Assembly: GCA_017353815.1 (NCBI GenBank)
Contig: JAFMSB010000033.1
Location: 1-10,889 of the forward strand
Reading direction: 5' to 3'
Length of the DNA: 10,889 bases
Source: Methylocapsa sp.
GTDB lineage: Bacteria > Pseudomonadota > Alphaproteobacteria > Rhizobiales > Beijerinckiaceae
The position numbers were made by a program, and so were the translations under genes. This document shows positions 1 to 7,159 of this stretch, one piece after another. Every line of letters begins with the position of its first letter. The first letter of the stretch is position 1. The notes below the pieces were generated by a model that worked only from the letters and a program-made list of their open reading frames with translations, did no database searches and was not told the origin of the DNA.

Positions 1-544
1 CGTAAAGCCACGAGGCGCGCTATCAACGATGGAGTCTCTTGTCGCATTCCTAGGCGCAGATTCTAGATCACGGGCAGTTTTCGCAGCCGCGACGATACTG
101 TTCATCGGCGTTTCCAACGTTTGGTGGGGGCGTGCATTTCCGGGCGTGATAATTCTCTTCCTCATGCGGATGGCTCCTTCTTGATGTCTCGCCGAGCGGC
201 GCGGCTGGGCTCCGCTTCAAGGTCGCGGTCATTCCGGCCGAAAATAAGTTTAGCTCGGACCTTAACCATGATTTTAAAAGGACAGTTTAGAGGCTCGCCG
301 CAATTGTTGATGCTGGCCTTCCGAGTTGCGTCCGACGCCGAGCTTCGGCAAGGACGTTATCGCGTGGTTCTTATGCTGGCTATTCAGGAGCAGGGCTACG
401 GCGGGCTCGATCCTAAGACCGCGAGGCATCTCGCCAGCTTCGCGCGGGGTGATTGGTCCCCGGCAGGTCGCCCACCGAGGCTATAGCGGGTGTACTCGGT
501 GCTTTGTTTCCTAGCCGGGTGAGCGCAAGGCAAGGAGAAATAAA
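1..544. other. Leader region without a supportable gene
   Basis: Open frames exist here on both strands (for example 121-486 on the plus strand), but none has a good ribosome binding site, a recognisable domain, a signal peptide or a family-like composition. The frames shift in and out as expected in GC-rich DNA. I see no tRNA-like cloverleaf, repeat array or terminal inverted repeat. The last 15 bases hold the Shine-Dalgarno of the next gene (AAGGAG at 532-537). The promoter of the 545 gene should lie here, but no box pair stands out. Confidence 0.5.
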
Positions 545-811
545 ATGAGACTTCTTTCCTTGACTGTGGCGGCAGCATTGACGCTCGCGGCTTCATCGGG
601 GCAAAGCCAAGCTGGCTATCATGGTTACAACTGTTACGGTCACAACGATTATAATCCCTGCGCTGCGGGTGTAGCGCGCGCGCCGGCTGGAGGAGCTGCG
701 CAACCAGCTTATGTCTCCATGCCTGCGCCGTATTACGCGCCTATGTGTTGGGAGGAGCCCCATTACGATGCTTGGAGCCGGTTCGCAGGTTTGCAGAGGA
801 TTTGCCAGTGA
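545..811 (+). CDS. Small secreted aromatic-rich protein of unknown function
   Basis: An 88-residue protein with a clear signal peptide: MRLL, a hydrophobic Val/Ala/Leu stretch (about residues 4-17), then SQA before GYHGYN, giving a probable cleavage after residue 23. The mature part is short, rich in Tyr, Gly, Pro and Ala, with four Cys (in NCYG, PCAA, MCWE and RICQ). It ends in a CW-x(n)-YDAW-x(n)-C pattern, which resembles small periplasmic proteins common in Hyphomicrobiales that end in a Cys-Trp ... Tyr-Asp-x-Trp ... Cys block. The start is well supported: AAGGAG lies 7 bases upstream of the ATG. The stop TGA shares a base with the ATG of the degraded reading frame that follows. No function can be assigned; an envelope or periplasmic location is inferred from the signal peptide. 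Confidence 0.7.
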   Translation: MRLLSLTVAAALTLAASSGQSQAGYHGYNCYGHNDYNPCAAGVARAPAGGAAQPAYVSMPAPYYAPMCWEEPHYDAWSRFAGLQRICQ

Positions 812-1149
812 TGGCGCGACAGGCAAAAATGGGCTTCCGGCAACAACCAGAAGCGGAGGCAAAGGCGGGGCTCGCCGCGTGGGCCACTCTTTTGCGCCGC
901 GCGCTTTTTTGGTCCACGGACGATTTCGCAGTTGTTGTTGTCGGTGCGGGCGCTGCCGGACTCGGCGCCGCCATGCGGCTTGCAGCGTGGAGGGTCTCTC
1001 TCATCAGGGGCGGAGGCAGAGCCCATACGATTACCGAGGGAGCGTTCCCGCTCGATCTGGATCTCGAGTTCAACTCGCTCGATGCGCAGCGCGAGGCCTA
1101 TATCAAGAGCCAAGCTCATGAGGGCTGGCGCCTTGACGCGGGCGTCTGA
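811..1149 (+). pseudogene. Remnant of a flavin amine oxidase N-terminus
   Basis: The frame contains a classic dinucleotide-binding beta-alpha-beta fingerprint, VVVVGAGAAGLGAAMRLA (about 934-987). Shortly after comes GGRAHTITEGAFPLDLD (about 1009-1062). In flavin monoamine oxidase/FAD-dependent oxidoreductases these two motifs mark the FAD-binding N-terminus, but they are normally joined by a strand ending in an acidic residue (VLVLEAR-DRIGGRAH). Here that stretch is reduced to AAWRVSLIRG, so the FAD ribose-binding Glu is missing. The frame stops at 1147-1149, after roughly a quarter of a normal 400-500 residue enzyme. There is no substrate domain and no C-terminal FAD motif. I read it as a decayed fragment. 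It opens at an ATG sharing one base with the preceding TGA, but residues before about 40 match nothing I know. A small expressed protein cannot be fully excluded. Confidence 0.6.
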
Positions 1150-1296
1150 ATGGGCCCGAGAATTGTTCGCGTCACGTCAAACGCTAAGATGGGGCGCAAA
1201 CGCGTGCCTTATCTCTCAGGGCCAGCCGTCACTTCTATGGGCACGAAACCTGCTGCGAGGAAGCGCCAACGAGTTCCGCCTCCTGAAAGGGCTCAC

Positions 1297-1926
1297 ATGC
1301 TTAAGTTCAAGCTAGCGGCGCAAAGCCTCCGGATATCGCGGCGCTCATGTGCGCTAGCCGTGGCAGCCTTTGCAATTTCGATCCCGTTCGAAAATCTTGC
1401 CGCCGCCACGGCTGGCCATGCGATTCAAGGGTATCGAACCCTGTTGGCGCAGCCCTCACAAGAGCAGCTACAACCTGCTCCTTCTCGATCCGTCCCTCAG
1501 CCGGAAACGCGCCCTTCAACGGCACCACCTCCCGTCCCCTCGGCGAACGCTCCACGCACACCGCCGCGGAACGAAGATCTAGCCAGAGGGAGGGAGGGCA
1601 CGCCGGCAACGGTAGTTGACGAACAGCAACTCGGAAGCATCCTCGGCAAGGACGTCCTGAGCCAAAGCGGCGAAAACATGGGACGGATCGTGGATATTCT
1701 TGTCGATCATACTGGCCAACCGCGTGCAGCGATCATCGATTTCGGCGGATTCCTCGGGCTCGGCACCCGCAAAATTGCGGTTAACTGGCGCATGCTCCGT
1801 TTCCAGTCCAACGGCAAAATGGATAATGTCGTCGTCGATCTCACCCGCGATCAGCTAAGGGTCGCTCCAATCTTTAAGCCGGGTGAACCGGTTGTCATAA
1901 TTGGCCGGGCGGATGCGGTGCAGTAG
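1297..1926 (+). CDS. Periplasmic PRC-barrel domain protein
   Basis: 209 residues from the ATG at 1297, preceded by GAAAGG at 1285-1290, 6 bases upstream of the start. An upstream in-frame ATG at 1150 adds 49 residues with no signal or domain character, so the inner start is preferred. The N-terminus is an export signal (RISRR, then a hydrophobic ALAVAAFAISIPF stretch, about residues 15-35). Next comes a Pro/Gln/Ser/Thr-rich linker (about 52-95), then one PRC-barrel domain (about 108-203): LGSILGKDVLSQSGENMGRI, VDILVDHTGQPRAAIIDFGG, FLGLGTRKIAVNWRMLRF and DLTRDQLRVAPIF. PRC-barrels are small beta-barrels named after photosynthetic reaction centre subunit H. In alphaproteobacteria, exported versions like this are common and mostly uncharacterised. 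A structural or envelope-associated role is inferred only from export and fold. The gene stands alone between a pseudogene and the MFS gene. Confidence 0.85.
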   Translation: MLKFKLAAQSLRISRRSCALAVAAFAISIPFENLAAATAGHAIQGYRTLLAQPSQEQLQPAPSRSVPQPETRPSTAPPPVPSANAPRTPPRNEDLARGREGTPATVVDEQQLGSILGKDVLSQSGENMGRIVDILVDHTGQPRAAIIDFGGFLGLGTRKIAVNWRMLRFQSNGKMDNVVVDLTRDQLRVAPIFKPGEPVVIIGRADAVQ

Positions 1927-2000
1927 GCCACCGCCAAGCCGCACGCGCGATCTCTGGTTCTCGTCATATCAATCATCGTAGCATTCCCGCGGTGCCAGTG

Positions 2001-3305
2001 ATGAATCGCAGAACCCCTCCGAACAGCGGCTATGCCAATGGTGGCGCCTCCTTCGCTTTCGAGCCTAAGGAAAACTGCGCCCGGACTCCGTCACAGGCAA
2101 GCCGCCGCGGTCTCGACTGGTTCGCATTCTTTGTTGCCGACGTGCAGACGGGCTTTGGACCCTTCGTTGCCGCCTATCTGACCGCCCAGAAATGGACGCA
2201 GGTTGATATCGGCTTCATTTTGACGGTTGGGGGCCTCGTTAGCTTGGCCGGCCAAATCCCAGGCGGTGCGATTGTAGATGCAGCACGTTCGATACAGAGG
2301 GCAGCTGCCCTGGCGGTCCTTGCTATTGGCGCCAGCGCATTCGCTCTCGCTGCCTGGCCGATCTTCATAGTTGTCCTTGGGTCCAGGATCGCGCAAGCAG
2401 GCGCGAGTTGTGTGTTGGGGCCGGCAATGGCTGCCATCAGCCTTGGCCTCGTGGGTCATGATGCGATTGGCGAACGTCTTGGTCGCAACGCGTCTTTTGC
2501 CTCGATTGGCACTGGCCTTGCCGCGGTCAGCATGGGAGCCAGCGGGTATTACCTCTCAAGCCGTGCGGTTTTCTTCGTGGCAGCGGCCATGGCCGCGCCG
2601 GCCTTGATCGCACTTTTTCGGATGAACCCAAGCGAAATCCATTCAGCGAAAGCCCACAGCCATGATCCACAGTCCAGTCCCTCCACGATGACATCGGGGC
2701 TGCGCAATCTTCTTGGCAACGCTCCCCTTCGGATCTTTGCTGGATCTGTGCTCCTGTTTCAACTCGCCAATGCGGGCATGCTGCCCATAGCGGCAAGCAT
2801 CGTGACGTTGCGCTCGAGCAACTTGGCAACGGTTCTTATCGCTGGGGCCCTCGTAGTGCCTCAGTTCGTGGTTGCCTTGCTATCGCCGCGGGTGGGGCGC
2901 AAGGCCCAGAAGAGAGGGCGGCGGCCGCTTCTCATCGCGGGCTTCGGCGCGCTCGCATTCCGCGGTGCATTGTTCGCGTTTGTGATAAACCCGTATCTTT
3001 TTGTTGTTGTGCAGCTTCTCGACGGCATTTCAGCGGCGGTTTTTGGTGTGATGGTTCCCCTAATCATCGCGGATATTTCGCGTGATACAGGCCATTTCAA
3101 TCTGGCGCAGGGAGTGATCGGCTGTGCGGTCGGCATCGGCGCTGCGGTCAGCACCATGCTGTTTGGCTACATTAGCGATCATTTCGGTAGCTATGCGGCT
3201 TTCGTTACCATGTCCGGGACTGCCGCCGCCGGGCTTGCTATGGTGTGGCTCGCGATGCCGGAAACGTGCCCTAACCCAATGTCGAAGATAGCGCAAAGCT
3301 ATTAG
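2001..3305 (+). CDS. Major facilitator superfamily (MFS) transporter
   Basis: 434 residues from the ATG at 2001. A GTG at 1992 would add three residues. Neither start has a clear Shine-Dalgarno, and the first 35 or so residues are hydrophilic, so a later start is possible. The rest is about twelve hydrophobic segments in two halves separated by a polar central loop (about residues 210-235 from the ATG, His/Ser/Pro-rich). After the second helix is GGAIVDAAR, which fits the MFS motif A (G-x3-D-x2-R) in the loop between helices 2 and 3. The equivalent loop in the second half is basic (GRKAQKRGRR). Length and topology match a complete 12-helix drug/sugar-type permease. Substrate is not predictable. 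The stop TAG overlaps by 4 bp the 3' end of the convergent glycosyltransferase, leaving no room for a separate terminator. No binding partner gene is present, so it probably works alone. Confidence 0.85.
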   Translation: MNRRTPPNSGYANGGASFAFEPKENCARTPSQASRRGLDWFAFFVADVQTGFGPFVAAYLTAQKWTQVDIGFILTVGGLVSLAGQIPGGAIVDAARSIQRAAALAVLAIGASAFALAAWPIFIVVLGSRIAQAGASCVLGPAMAAISLGLVGHDAIGERLGRNASFASIGTGLAAVSMGASGYYLSSRAVFFVAAAMAAPALIALFRMNPSEIHSAKAHSHDPQSSPSTMTSGLRNLLGNAPLRIFAGSVLLFQLANAGMLPIAASIVTLRSSNLATVLIAGALVVPQFVVALLSPRVGRKAQKRGRRPLLIAGFGALAFRGALFAFVINPYLFVVVQLLDGISAAVFGVMVPLIIADISRDTGHFNLAQGVIGCAVGIGAAVSTMLFGYISDHFGSYAAFVTMSGTAAAGLAMVWLAMPETCPNPMSKIAQSY

Positions 3306-4357
3306 AGAGAGACGATCCGCGGCCACGGCGAAGACTCGGCCATCAAATCCCGATATAATCCCAGGTATTGCTCGGCCATACGCCGCGCTGTGAACCGCTC
3401 TTCAAATCGCTTTCTGATGGCGGCACGTGACAGCCGGGGCAATTGGGGTATAGCGCCGACGGCGCTCGTCTCGTCTTCAACGATGAAGCCGGTTAAGCCG
3501 TCGTCGATCACTTCAGGGACGGAACCACGGTTAAATGCGATGACGGGCGTACCGCATGCCATAGCCTCAATCATCGCCAGACCGAATGGTTCCGGCCAAT
3601 CGATCGGCAGAACCAGTGCAATGGCACCGCTCAAAAAGTTCGACTTTTGTAGATCCGTGATTTCGCCGATGAAGTCGACACGCGGTTTACTGAGGAGTGG
3701 GTGAATTACTTCATCGAAATAATCTTGATCGGCCGCATCGACCTTTGCCGCAATTTTAAGCGGTAAGCCGCAACGCCGGGCAATACGAATGGCGCGATCA
3801 ATCCCTTTTTCCGGCGAGATACGGCCAAGGAACGCAAGATAAGAATGGTCTACCGGTTCCGGCGTAAGCAGGTTCTCGGGCAATCCGTGATGAACCGTGC
3901 CGATCCAGTTTGCGCCCGGCACCGGGCGCCGCTGCGAATTAGAGATCGATACCAGTGGAACCGACGAAAAAGTTGAGAACACAGGCTGATGCTCCGGCAG
4001 ATCAAGACGGCCGTGCAGTGTTGTGAGAAACGGCACAGGCTGCCGCGACATCACAGAAAATGGATAATAATCCAGATGAAAATGCAACAAATCAAAGTCC
4101 TTCGCACGCCGGCAGACCTGTTCCACCATCATCATATGAAGCGCATTGGGATCGCGCACCGAACCGTCGAGCCGCAGCGACCTTGGCCACATCGCCTCCA
4201 GGCGTGCTACCGTTACGGAGTCCCCGCTTGCAAAGAGCGTGACGTCGTGCCCCAAAGCGACAAGCTCTTCCGTCAGCCAAGAAATGACACGTTCAGTGCC
4301 TCCATAGAGTTTGGGAGGAACCGCCTCGGTCAGCGGCGAAACCTGGGCTATCCGCAA
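3302..4357 (-). CDS. GT4-family glycosyltransferase (group 1)
   Basis: 351 residues, complete. Translation starts at TTG (4357-4355), chosen because GGAGGT sits 6 bases upstream and the sequence MRIAQVSPLTEAVPPKLYGG is the normal family N-terminus. An N-terminal Rossmann domain carries the GGTE glycine loop (19-22) and HFHLDYYP (92-99). The C-terminal GT-B domain has LGRISPEKG (177-185; Arg179 and Lys185 are the usual nucleotide-diphosphate contacts) and the EX7E motif in EPFGLAMIEAMACGTPVIA (Glu256 and Glu264). These are hallmarks of retaining GT4 enzymes that transfer a sugar from a nucleotide sugar to a lipid-linked or glycan acceptor at the cytoplasmic membrane face. Donor and acceptor cannot be read. 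There is no signal peptide or membrane helix. It is divergent from the ABC exporter and convergent with the MFS gene, so a glycan or lipid export context is plausible. Confidence 0.9.
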   Translation of the reverse strand: MRIAQVSPLTEAVPPKLYGGTERVISWLTEELVALGHDVTLFASGDSVTVARLEAMWPRSLRLDGSVRDPNALHMMMVEQVCRRAKDFDLLHFHLDYYPFSVMSRQPVPFLTTLHGRLDLPEHQPVFSTFSSVPLVSISNSQRRPVPGANWIGTVHHGLPENLLTPEPVDHSYLAFLGRISPEKGIDRAIRIARRCGLPLKIAAKVDAADQDYFDEVIHPLLSKPRVDFIGEITDLQKSNFLSGAIALVLPIDWPEPFGLAMIEAMACGTPVIAFNRGSVPEVIDDGLTGFIVEDETSAVGAIPQLPRLSRAAIRKRFEERFTARRMAEQYLGLYRDLMAESSPWPRIVSL

Positions 4358-4440
4358 GTGCGCACCTCCTTGAGTTAGTAAACTATGGTCAAGCTCTAGC
4401 AGCGCTATCGGGTAAAATTAAGACAACCCCAACCTCGAAC

Positions 4441-4465
4441 GGAACTTCCCAATGCGGTCTTGGTT
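4441..4465 (+). promoter_or_regulatory. Candidate EcfG (general stress sigma) promoter
   Basis: GGAAC at 4441-4445 is followed after 16 bases by GGTT at 4462-4465. The alphaproteobacterial EcfG consensus is GGAAC, 16-17 bases, CGTT, so this is 8 of 9 consensus positions with allowed spacing. It lies in the divergent intergenic region, points toward the ABC exporter, and would put transcription start near 4472. That makes the TTG at 4469 an unlikely start and favours the ATGs at 4499 or 4556. The assignment rests on one short motif, so chance occurrence is possible. Confidence 0.4.
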
Positions 4466-4555
4466 TAATTGTCTGCCAGGCATGAGAAACTTAGATCGAT
4501 GCGTCCGCTCGCTGCAGAGAAATCGAAAGCTCGACAAACTTTGCGCCCATTTCCA

Positions 4556-6334
4556 ATGGACAATATTTACGGGATGGATGACCTCACTCGGTACGCAAAC
4601 CGGCCGCTGGCGTTCTTGGTGCTTTACATCCGGTCGCGCATCGGGTCTCATGCCGCCGTCCTTGGAGCAGTATTAGCTGCGGTCGGCTTTTCGGTCAGCA
4701 CCCAGTATGGCATCAAATTTCTCGTCGATACACTAACGGCTGGGCCGCAGAGCGGCAGCCCCTGGGCGGCCTTCTCCTTGCTGCTATTCTTCATAGCTGC
4801 CGATAATCTGCTTTGGCGTGTCGCGAGCTGGATTGCCAGCTACACATTCGTGCGGGTTACCGGCGACGTACGCAATGATCTTTTCAGGCATTTGACAGGC
4901 CACGGGCCGAGCTATTTTGCAAAACGGTTGCCGGGCGTGCTGACCAGCCGCATCACGGCTACCTCAAATGCCGTTTTCAGCATAGAAAACATGTTCGTCT
5001 GGAATGTAATGCCGCCCTGCGTCGCGACCGTTGGTGCGATCACCTTTTTGACGACAGTCAGCGTTTGGATGGCTGCATGCCTCGCGGCTGTGTCCAGTGT
5101 CGTCATCGTGGTGATTTTCCGCATCGCTGCTGCCGGTAAGCCGCTGCACCATGATTTCGCTGACAAGGCCGCAGCGGTCGATGGCGAAATGGTCGATGTC
5201 ATTGGGAATATCGCCTTGGTGAAGGCATTTGGAGGCCTTCAGCGCGAACATTGCCGCTTCAACTCCACAGTCAATCGAGAATTGGCGGCTCGCTCCCGCA
5301 GCCTGCGTTATTTGGAAAAGCTACGGCTGATACATGCCTTTGTGACGGTGGTATTAATGGTTGGCCTACTCGCCTGGGCCATCCGGCTCTGGCAGCAGCA
5401 GTTGGCGACCGCCGGTGATGTCGTTCTTGTCTGCACTCTCGGGCTGTCTGTGCTTAGCGCCACACGCGATCTTGCCGTGGCCCTGGTTGACGTCACCCAG
5501 CACATTGCCCGCCTTTCCGAAGCGCTTGCCATGCTTTTGACTCCCCATGAGCTGCAGGACCATCCTCACGCAGCCGCTCTTATCCCGGGAGGCGCCTGCG
5601 TCACCTTCGAGAACATTTCCTTCTGCTATCCCGAAGGGCGGCAGGTATTTGAGAATTTCAGCCTAATTATCGAAAAAGGTCAGCGGGCCGGACTCGTTGG
5701 TCCGTCAGGCGGCGGCAAATCCACTCTCATGGCGCTCCTGCAGCGATTCTACGACTTGCCAAGCGGCCGCATCTTAATCGACGGGCAAGATATTTCCCGG
5801 ACCACTCTGGCAAGCCTCCAGCAAACCATCGCGATCGTGCCGCAGGACACCGCCCTCTTTAATCGTTCGTTGATGGAAAATATTCGCTACGGGCGGCCTG
5901 AGGCAACCGATGAGGAGGTCTGGGAAGCAGCGATCGCGGCGCGGTGCAGCTTTATTCAAAACCTGCCCGCTGGTCTTGACACCATCGTCGGCGACCGTGG
6001 AGCGAAGCTATCGGGCGGCCAGCGTCAACGGGTGGCAATTGCCCGCGCATTCCTGAAGAACTCACCAATTTTGCTGCTTGACGAGGCGACGTCCTCTCTT
6101 GACAGCGAAGCTGAAGAAGCAATCCGCGAGGCTCTGGAACGCCTCATGCGTGGACGCACCGTCATCGCGGTCGCGCACCGTCTTTCGACGTTGCGGAATT
6201 TTGATCGGATCATTGTCCTGAGGAAAGGGAAGATCGCGCAAGATGGAGACCCCGAGCGCCTCTTGCGTGTGGACGGACCCTACCGCACACTTATCACACA
6301 GGAGGTGAGCCGCCTCGCCGATCAGGCTGCCTGA
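4556..6334 (+). CDS. ABC exporter half-transporter (permease fused to ATPase)
   Basis: 592 residues from the ATG at 4556. In-frame starts exist at 4469 (TTG) and 4499 (ATG). I prefer 4556 because the recognisable protein begins MDNIYGMDDLTRYANRPLAF and the extra upstream residues look non-homologous; no start has a strong Shine-Dalgarno. The N-terminal half is an exporter-type membrane domain with about six hydrophobic segments (near 33-52, 72-91, 149-191 as a pair, 258-276, 289-308). The C-terminal nucleotide-binding domain is intact: Walker A GPSGGGKST (382-390), Q-loop VPQD (Gln430), signature LSGGQ (485-489), Walker B ILLLDE (505-510, catalytic Glu510) and H-loop His541. It should dimerise in the inner membrane and export a hydrophobic substrate, lipid or glycolipid as in MsbA-like proteins, using ATP. 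Divergence from the GT4 gene hints at a glycan or lipid substrate, but this is inference. Confidence 0.9.
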   Translation: MDNIYGMDDLTRYANRPLAFLVLYIRSRIGSHAAVLGAVLAAVGFSVSTQYGIKFLVDTLTAGPQSGSPWAAFSLLLFFIAADNLLWRVASWIASYTFVRVTGDVRNDLFRHLTGHGPSYFAKRLPGVLTSRITATSNAVFSIENMFVWNVMPPCVATVGAITFLTTVSVWMAACLAAVSSVVIVVIFRIAAAGKPLHHDFADKAAAVDGEMVDVIGNIALVKAFGGLQREHCRFNSTVNRELAARSRSLRYLEKLRLIHAFVTVVLMVGLLAWAIRLWQQQLATAGDVVLVCTLGLSVLSATRDLAVALVDVTQHIARLSEALAMLLTPHELQDHPHAAALIPGGACVTFENISFCYPEGRQVFENFSLIIEKGQRAGLVGPSGGGKSTLMALLQRFYDLPSGRILIDGQDISRTTLASLQQTIAIVPQDTALFNRSLMENIRYGRPEATDEEVWEAAIAARCSFIQNLPAGLDTIVGDRGAKLSGGQRQRVAIARAFLKNSPILLLDEATSSLDSEAEEAIREALERLMRGRTVIAVAHRLSTLRNFDRIIVLRKGKIAQDGDPERLLRVDGPYRTLITQEVSRLADQAA

Positions 6335-6457
6335 GTGTAAGCAACAGAAATCCGCGACGGTCCGTTGCTGCGATCTCGAAGAGATGACGAGCGAGCGCGG
6401 CGTTAAAGTCGATTGCACGACACTTTTCCGCTGGGTTCTGCACTGGCGCGCCATGGC
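6335..6457. other. Short gap with weak inverted repeats
   Basis: No gene. AGCAAC (6340-6345) and GTTGCT (6364-6369) could pair across an 18-base loop just after the ABC exporter stop. TCTC-GAA-GAGA at 6374-6384 is a second small hairpin. Neither is followed by a T-run, so a rho-independent terminator is not supported. Confidence 0.3.
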
Positions 6458-6680
6458 TAGAGCGTTTTGCATTTAGGTTGACTTGTATCCGGCATTTGCG
6501 AGGTAGTTCGAGGATTCCTGCGGCGTGTCGGTATCGGGGGTTTCGGCGGCGGCACGTTCAACGGCCTCTCCGGCCCATGGCCTTTCGCATCGCGTGCTTG
6601 ATTTTAGCGAAGGCCTGCTCGATGGGGTTGAGATCGGGGCTGTTCTGCGATGGCGCAATCAAAAGGCAAAATAATGCATA
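6458..6680 (-). mobile_element. Truncated end of an IS630-type insertion sequence
   Basis: The outer edge is proposed at TA (6458-6459), the dinucleotide that IS630/Tc1-mariner elements target and duplicate. It is followed by GAGCGTTTTGCATTTAGG, which would be the terminal repeat lying directly after the transposase stop codon. Only the transposase 3' end is present. No matching second terminal repeat is visible in the window, so the element is a solo remnant rather than a mobile copy. The exact inner border is unclear and is placed where transposase similarity fades. Confidence 0.55.
6473..6680 (-). pseudogene. IS630-family transposase, C-terminal fragment with frameshift
   Basis: Reading the minus strand, one frame gives APSQNSPDLNPIEQAFAK followed by IKHAMRKA, the conserved block around the third catalytic acid of IS630 DDE transposases (family consensus PxYSPDLNPIEQxFAKLK; the Glu of PIE is catalytic). 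That frame then hits a stop. A different frame continues with TPQESSNYLANAGYKST and stops at 6475-6473, which matches the usual IS630 C-terminus (TPQECxNYxxNAGYxST). A frameshift therefore lies around 6560-6590. Everything N-terminal to the last catalytic residue is gone, including the first two catalytic Asp residues, so the fragment is inactive. Confidence 0.75.
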
Positions 6681-6710
6681 GCGCGATTTTTGTTGCTAGC
6701 GTTCCGCCTA

Positions 6711-6965
6711 TTATTGACCGTCAGAATTGGATCGGGTTTCTCGGCGCTCTTCCCACGAGATTTTCGATGCAAGAAAGCATTGGAAGAATTGCAGAAAATG
6801 TTTGGCTCGCGAATTTCCAGCTCTCACCAAGCGCCTAGAGTTGGCTCGTGACGTCAGCCGAAAAGCATGGCATCTCTTATGGAATTCTGCCATTTGCCGA
6901 TGAGCCTCAATGGCTTCCGGGCGGGTTTGATCCCAAAACCATTCGGGTCCGAAGTGAAGGCTCAT
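6711..6965 (-). CDS. Small protein of unknown function, coupled to upstream gene
   Basis: 84 residues, not recognised. It begins MSLHFGPEWFWDQTRPEAIE, is rich in Trp, Phe, His and Arg, and has no signal peptide or membrane helix. It is preceded by AAAGGAAAGGG, which fits a ribosome binding site within the 3' end of the preceding gene, and its ATG overlaps that gene's TGA (ATGA at 6965-6962). This overlap is the best evidence that it is a real coupled gene. The C-terminal half (NSRRLVRAGNSRAK, then HFLQFFQCFLASKISW) is very basic and less gene-like, and it runs toward the transposon scar, so the original 3' end may have been lost. Coding potential is moderate only. Confidence 0.45.
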   Translation of the reverse strand: MSLHFGPEWFWDQTRPEAIEAHRQMAEFHKRCHAFRLTSRANSRRLVRAGNSRAKHFLQFFQCFLASKISWEERRETRSNSDGQ

Positions 6966-7159
6966 GAATGACCCTTTCCTTTGTGAACGCGACCCTTAGT
7001 GGCTGGGCGAGTTTTTGGCTCTACAGATGACTTTTTGCTCTTCCCTAATTTCAGTTCGTCATGATGCTTAGGCGGAGTCGATAACATGCGCTTTAGCGCA
7101 TCTTCGCGGCGGCGCTCAGTCTCTTCGTTGCTATAATGATCATTTGATTTTGCGCTCAT
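6962..7159 (-). CDS. Small highly charged protein of unknown function
   Basis: 65 residues from the ATG at 7159; a GTG at 7180 would add seven. The sequence is hydrophilic: MSAKSNDHYSNEETERRRED, then ALKRMLSTPPKHHDELKLGK and a Lys/Arg/Pro tail. The EETERRRE-ALKRML-TPPKHH pattern is one I recognise from short hypothetical proteins widespread in Hyphomicrobiales. None that I know of has an assigned function. A charged helix (about residues 10-27) followed by a disordered basic tail is the likely shape. It overlaps the next gene by ATGA, suggesting translational coupling, and its start codon abuts that of the divergent gene (CATATG at 7157-7162). The layout is compatible with a toxin-antitoxin-like pair, but no toxin motif supports this. 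Confidence 0.6.
   Translation of the reverse strand: MSAKSNDHYSNEETERRREDALKRMLSTPPKHHDELKLGKSKKSSVEPKTRPATKGRVHKGKGHS

Noticed and set aside
121..486. A 121-codon plus-strand open frame in the leader region
   Set aside because: No ribosome binding site, no recognisable domain and mixed composition; overlapped by equally long frames on both strands.
1150..1296. N-terminal extension of the PRC-barrel gene from the ATG at 1150
   Set aside because: It would bury the signal peptide about 60 residues inside the protein; the ATG at 1297 has a GAAAGG ribosome binding site.
6335..6457. Rho-independent terminator after the ABC exporter
   Set aside because: The small inverted repeats lack a T-tract and have either a long loop or a 4-base stem.
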